From Chloroflexota bacterium (GTDB lineage: Bacteria; Chloroflexota; Dehalococcoidia; Lucifugimonadales; UBA3495), in contig PBMF01000007.1 in NCBI GenBank assembly GCA_002721995.1, positions 86,889 through 140,031 of the forward strand: DNA of 53,143 nt, read 5' to 3'. The position numbers and the translations under genes are program-made. Positions 52,762 through 53,143 of this stretch are shown in pieces; position 1 is the first letter of the stretch, and each line of letters opens with the position of its first letter. The notes under the pieces are model-generated. The model saw nothing but the letters and a program-made list of their open reading frames with translations. It made no database searches and was not told the origin of the DNA.

Positions 52762-53143
52762 ATGGCCTCAGCGGAAACAGACATAGACACAGAAACCCCG
52801 GGCCAATCCAGGCCGGTGAAGCTGGTTGTCATAGGCGCGTTGCTGGGCGCGGTGGGTTTCAACCTCTGGCTGCTATTTCCGGAGATCCTTGGCGGCGGTC
52901 TCGCCCCCAACGACTCCCTATTTCACCAGCAACTGATCGGCACTGCCATAGACGCCATCAAAAACGGCAGCGACTTCACCGATCCGTGGCAGGGAACAAT
53001 GAGCCTGGGGTTCCCTGTTTTCCACCATTACCAGCACCTCTCCCATATCCCGCTGACCTTCATCCACGTCATCACCCTCGAGGCCGTCTCGGTCATCGAC
53101 CTGATCAGATGGACGACCTACATCCTGCTCTGTCTGTTCCCTC
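52762..53143 (+). CDS. Membrane protein (6-pyruvoyl-tetrahydropterin-synthase-related membrane family / GT-C-like), 3' end cut
   Basis: 127 codons are visible and the gene runs off the right edge. After a hydrophilic 20-residue start, one membrane helix (VKLVVIGALLGAVGFNLWLL, about 19-38) is followed by an extracytoplasmic loop with PNDSLFHQQL and DPWQGTMSLGFPVFHHYQHL. A second hydrophobic region is near the edge. The loop with Asp, His, Trp and FGxPVFxxY resembles the large multi-pass membrane proteins of the PTPS-related / glycosyltransferase-C type, which carry long lumenal loops. Function unknown; the fragment is too short for more. Confidence 0.65.
   Translation, partial: MASAETDIDTETPGQSRPVKLVVIGALLGAVGFNLWLLFPEILGGGLAPNDSLFHQQLIGTAIDAIKNGSDFTDPWQGTMSLGFPVFHHYQHLSHIPLTFIHVITLEAVSVIDLIRWTTYILLCLFP

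Overview
The window is a high-GC bacterial chromosome segment. It has about 40 densely packed genes, classical Shine-Dalgarno sites and many TTG and GTG starts. The gene mix is a luciferase-like flavin oxidoreductase, class I and class III CoA-transferases, crotonases, DSD1-type PLP-fold proteins, NIPSNAP proteins, an orphan molybdenum hydroxylase subunit and GroESL under a CIRCE operator. This suggests a Chloroflexota (Dehalococcoidia / SAR202-like) heterotroph. That placement is inference from gene content; there is no rRNA in the window to confirm it.

Layout. 1-537: 5' part of a MaoC-type dehydratase gene (- strand), cut by the window edge. 739-7549: L-2-hydroxyglutarate oxidase (-), then a + strand trio (luciferase-like oxidoreductase, 2-hydroxyacid dehydrogenase, quinone oxidoreductase) meeting a molybdenum hydroxylase large subunit (-) with no spacer. 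7562-11823: an ABC exporter with a very large FtsX-type permease. 11912-13724: a tiny GatB-tail-like gene and a putative lipoprotein whose frame is broken at two places, preceded by a near-perfect Crp/Fnr-type operator. 13728-16546: a three-gene class I CoA-transferase operon with an unusual B-A fusion. 16719-18848: groES-groEL with promoter, CIRCE and terminator. 18879-29686: a long + strand acyl-CoA catabolic run (crotonases, PHP phosphoesterase, acyl-CoA ligase, ketopantoate-reductase-like, ThDP enzyme, acyl-CoA dehydrogenase-like, CaiB pair). 29780-32520: an orphan protein and leuCD (-). 32906-41979: M1 aminopeptidase, metH, fhs, a decayed cyclic-2,3-diphosphoglycerate-synthetase remnant and an Asp/Glu racemase-like gene. 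42054-49384: tandem NIPSNAP, two DSD1 paralogues (-), a second CaiB pair and an MFS transporter. 49605-53143: crotonase, RecQ and a truncated membrane protein.

Biology. Most genes fit activation, dehydrogenation, hydration and CoA transfer of small organic acids, plus one-carbon metabolism (metH, fhs), leucine synthesis and housekeeping. A recurring theme is a gene (or gene half) with an intact active site beside a paralogue in which the key residue looks replaced: class I CoA-transferase B halves (Glu/Asp), two CaiB pairs (Asp/Gln) and the DSD1 pair (Lys/Thr). These may be heteromeric enzymes with one catalytic and one structural subunit.

Short palindromic repeats are scattered between genes, and one appears to have inserted in frame inside a CaiB gene. 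Three reading-frame breaks each look like loss of a single base, so assembly error must be excluded before calling them pseudogenes. All calls come from reading the sequence; no database search was run.
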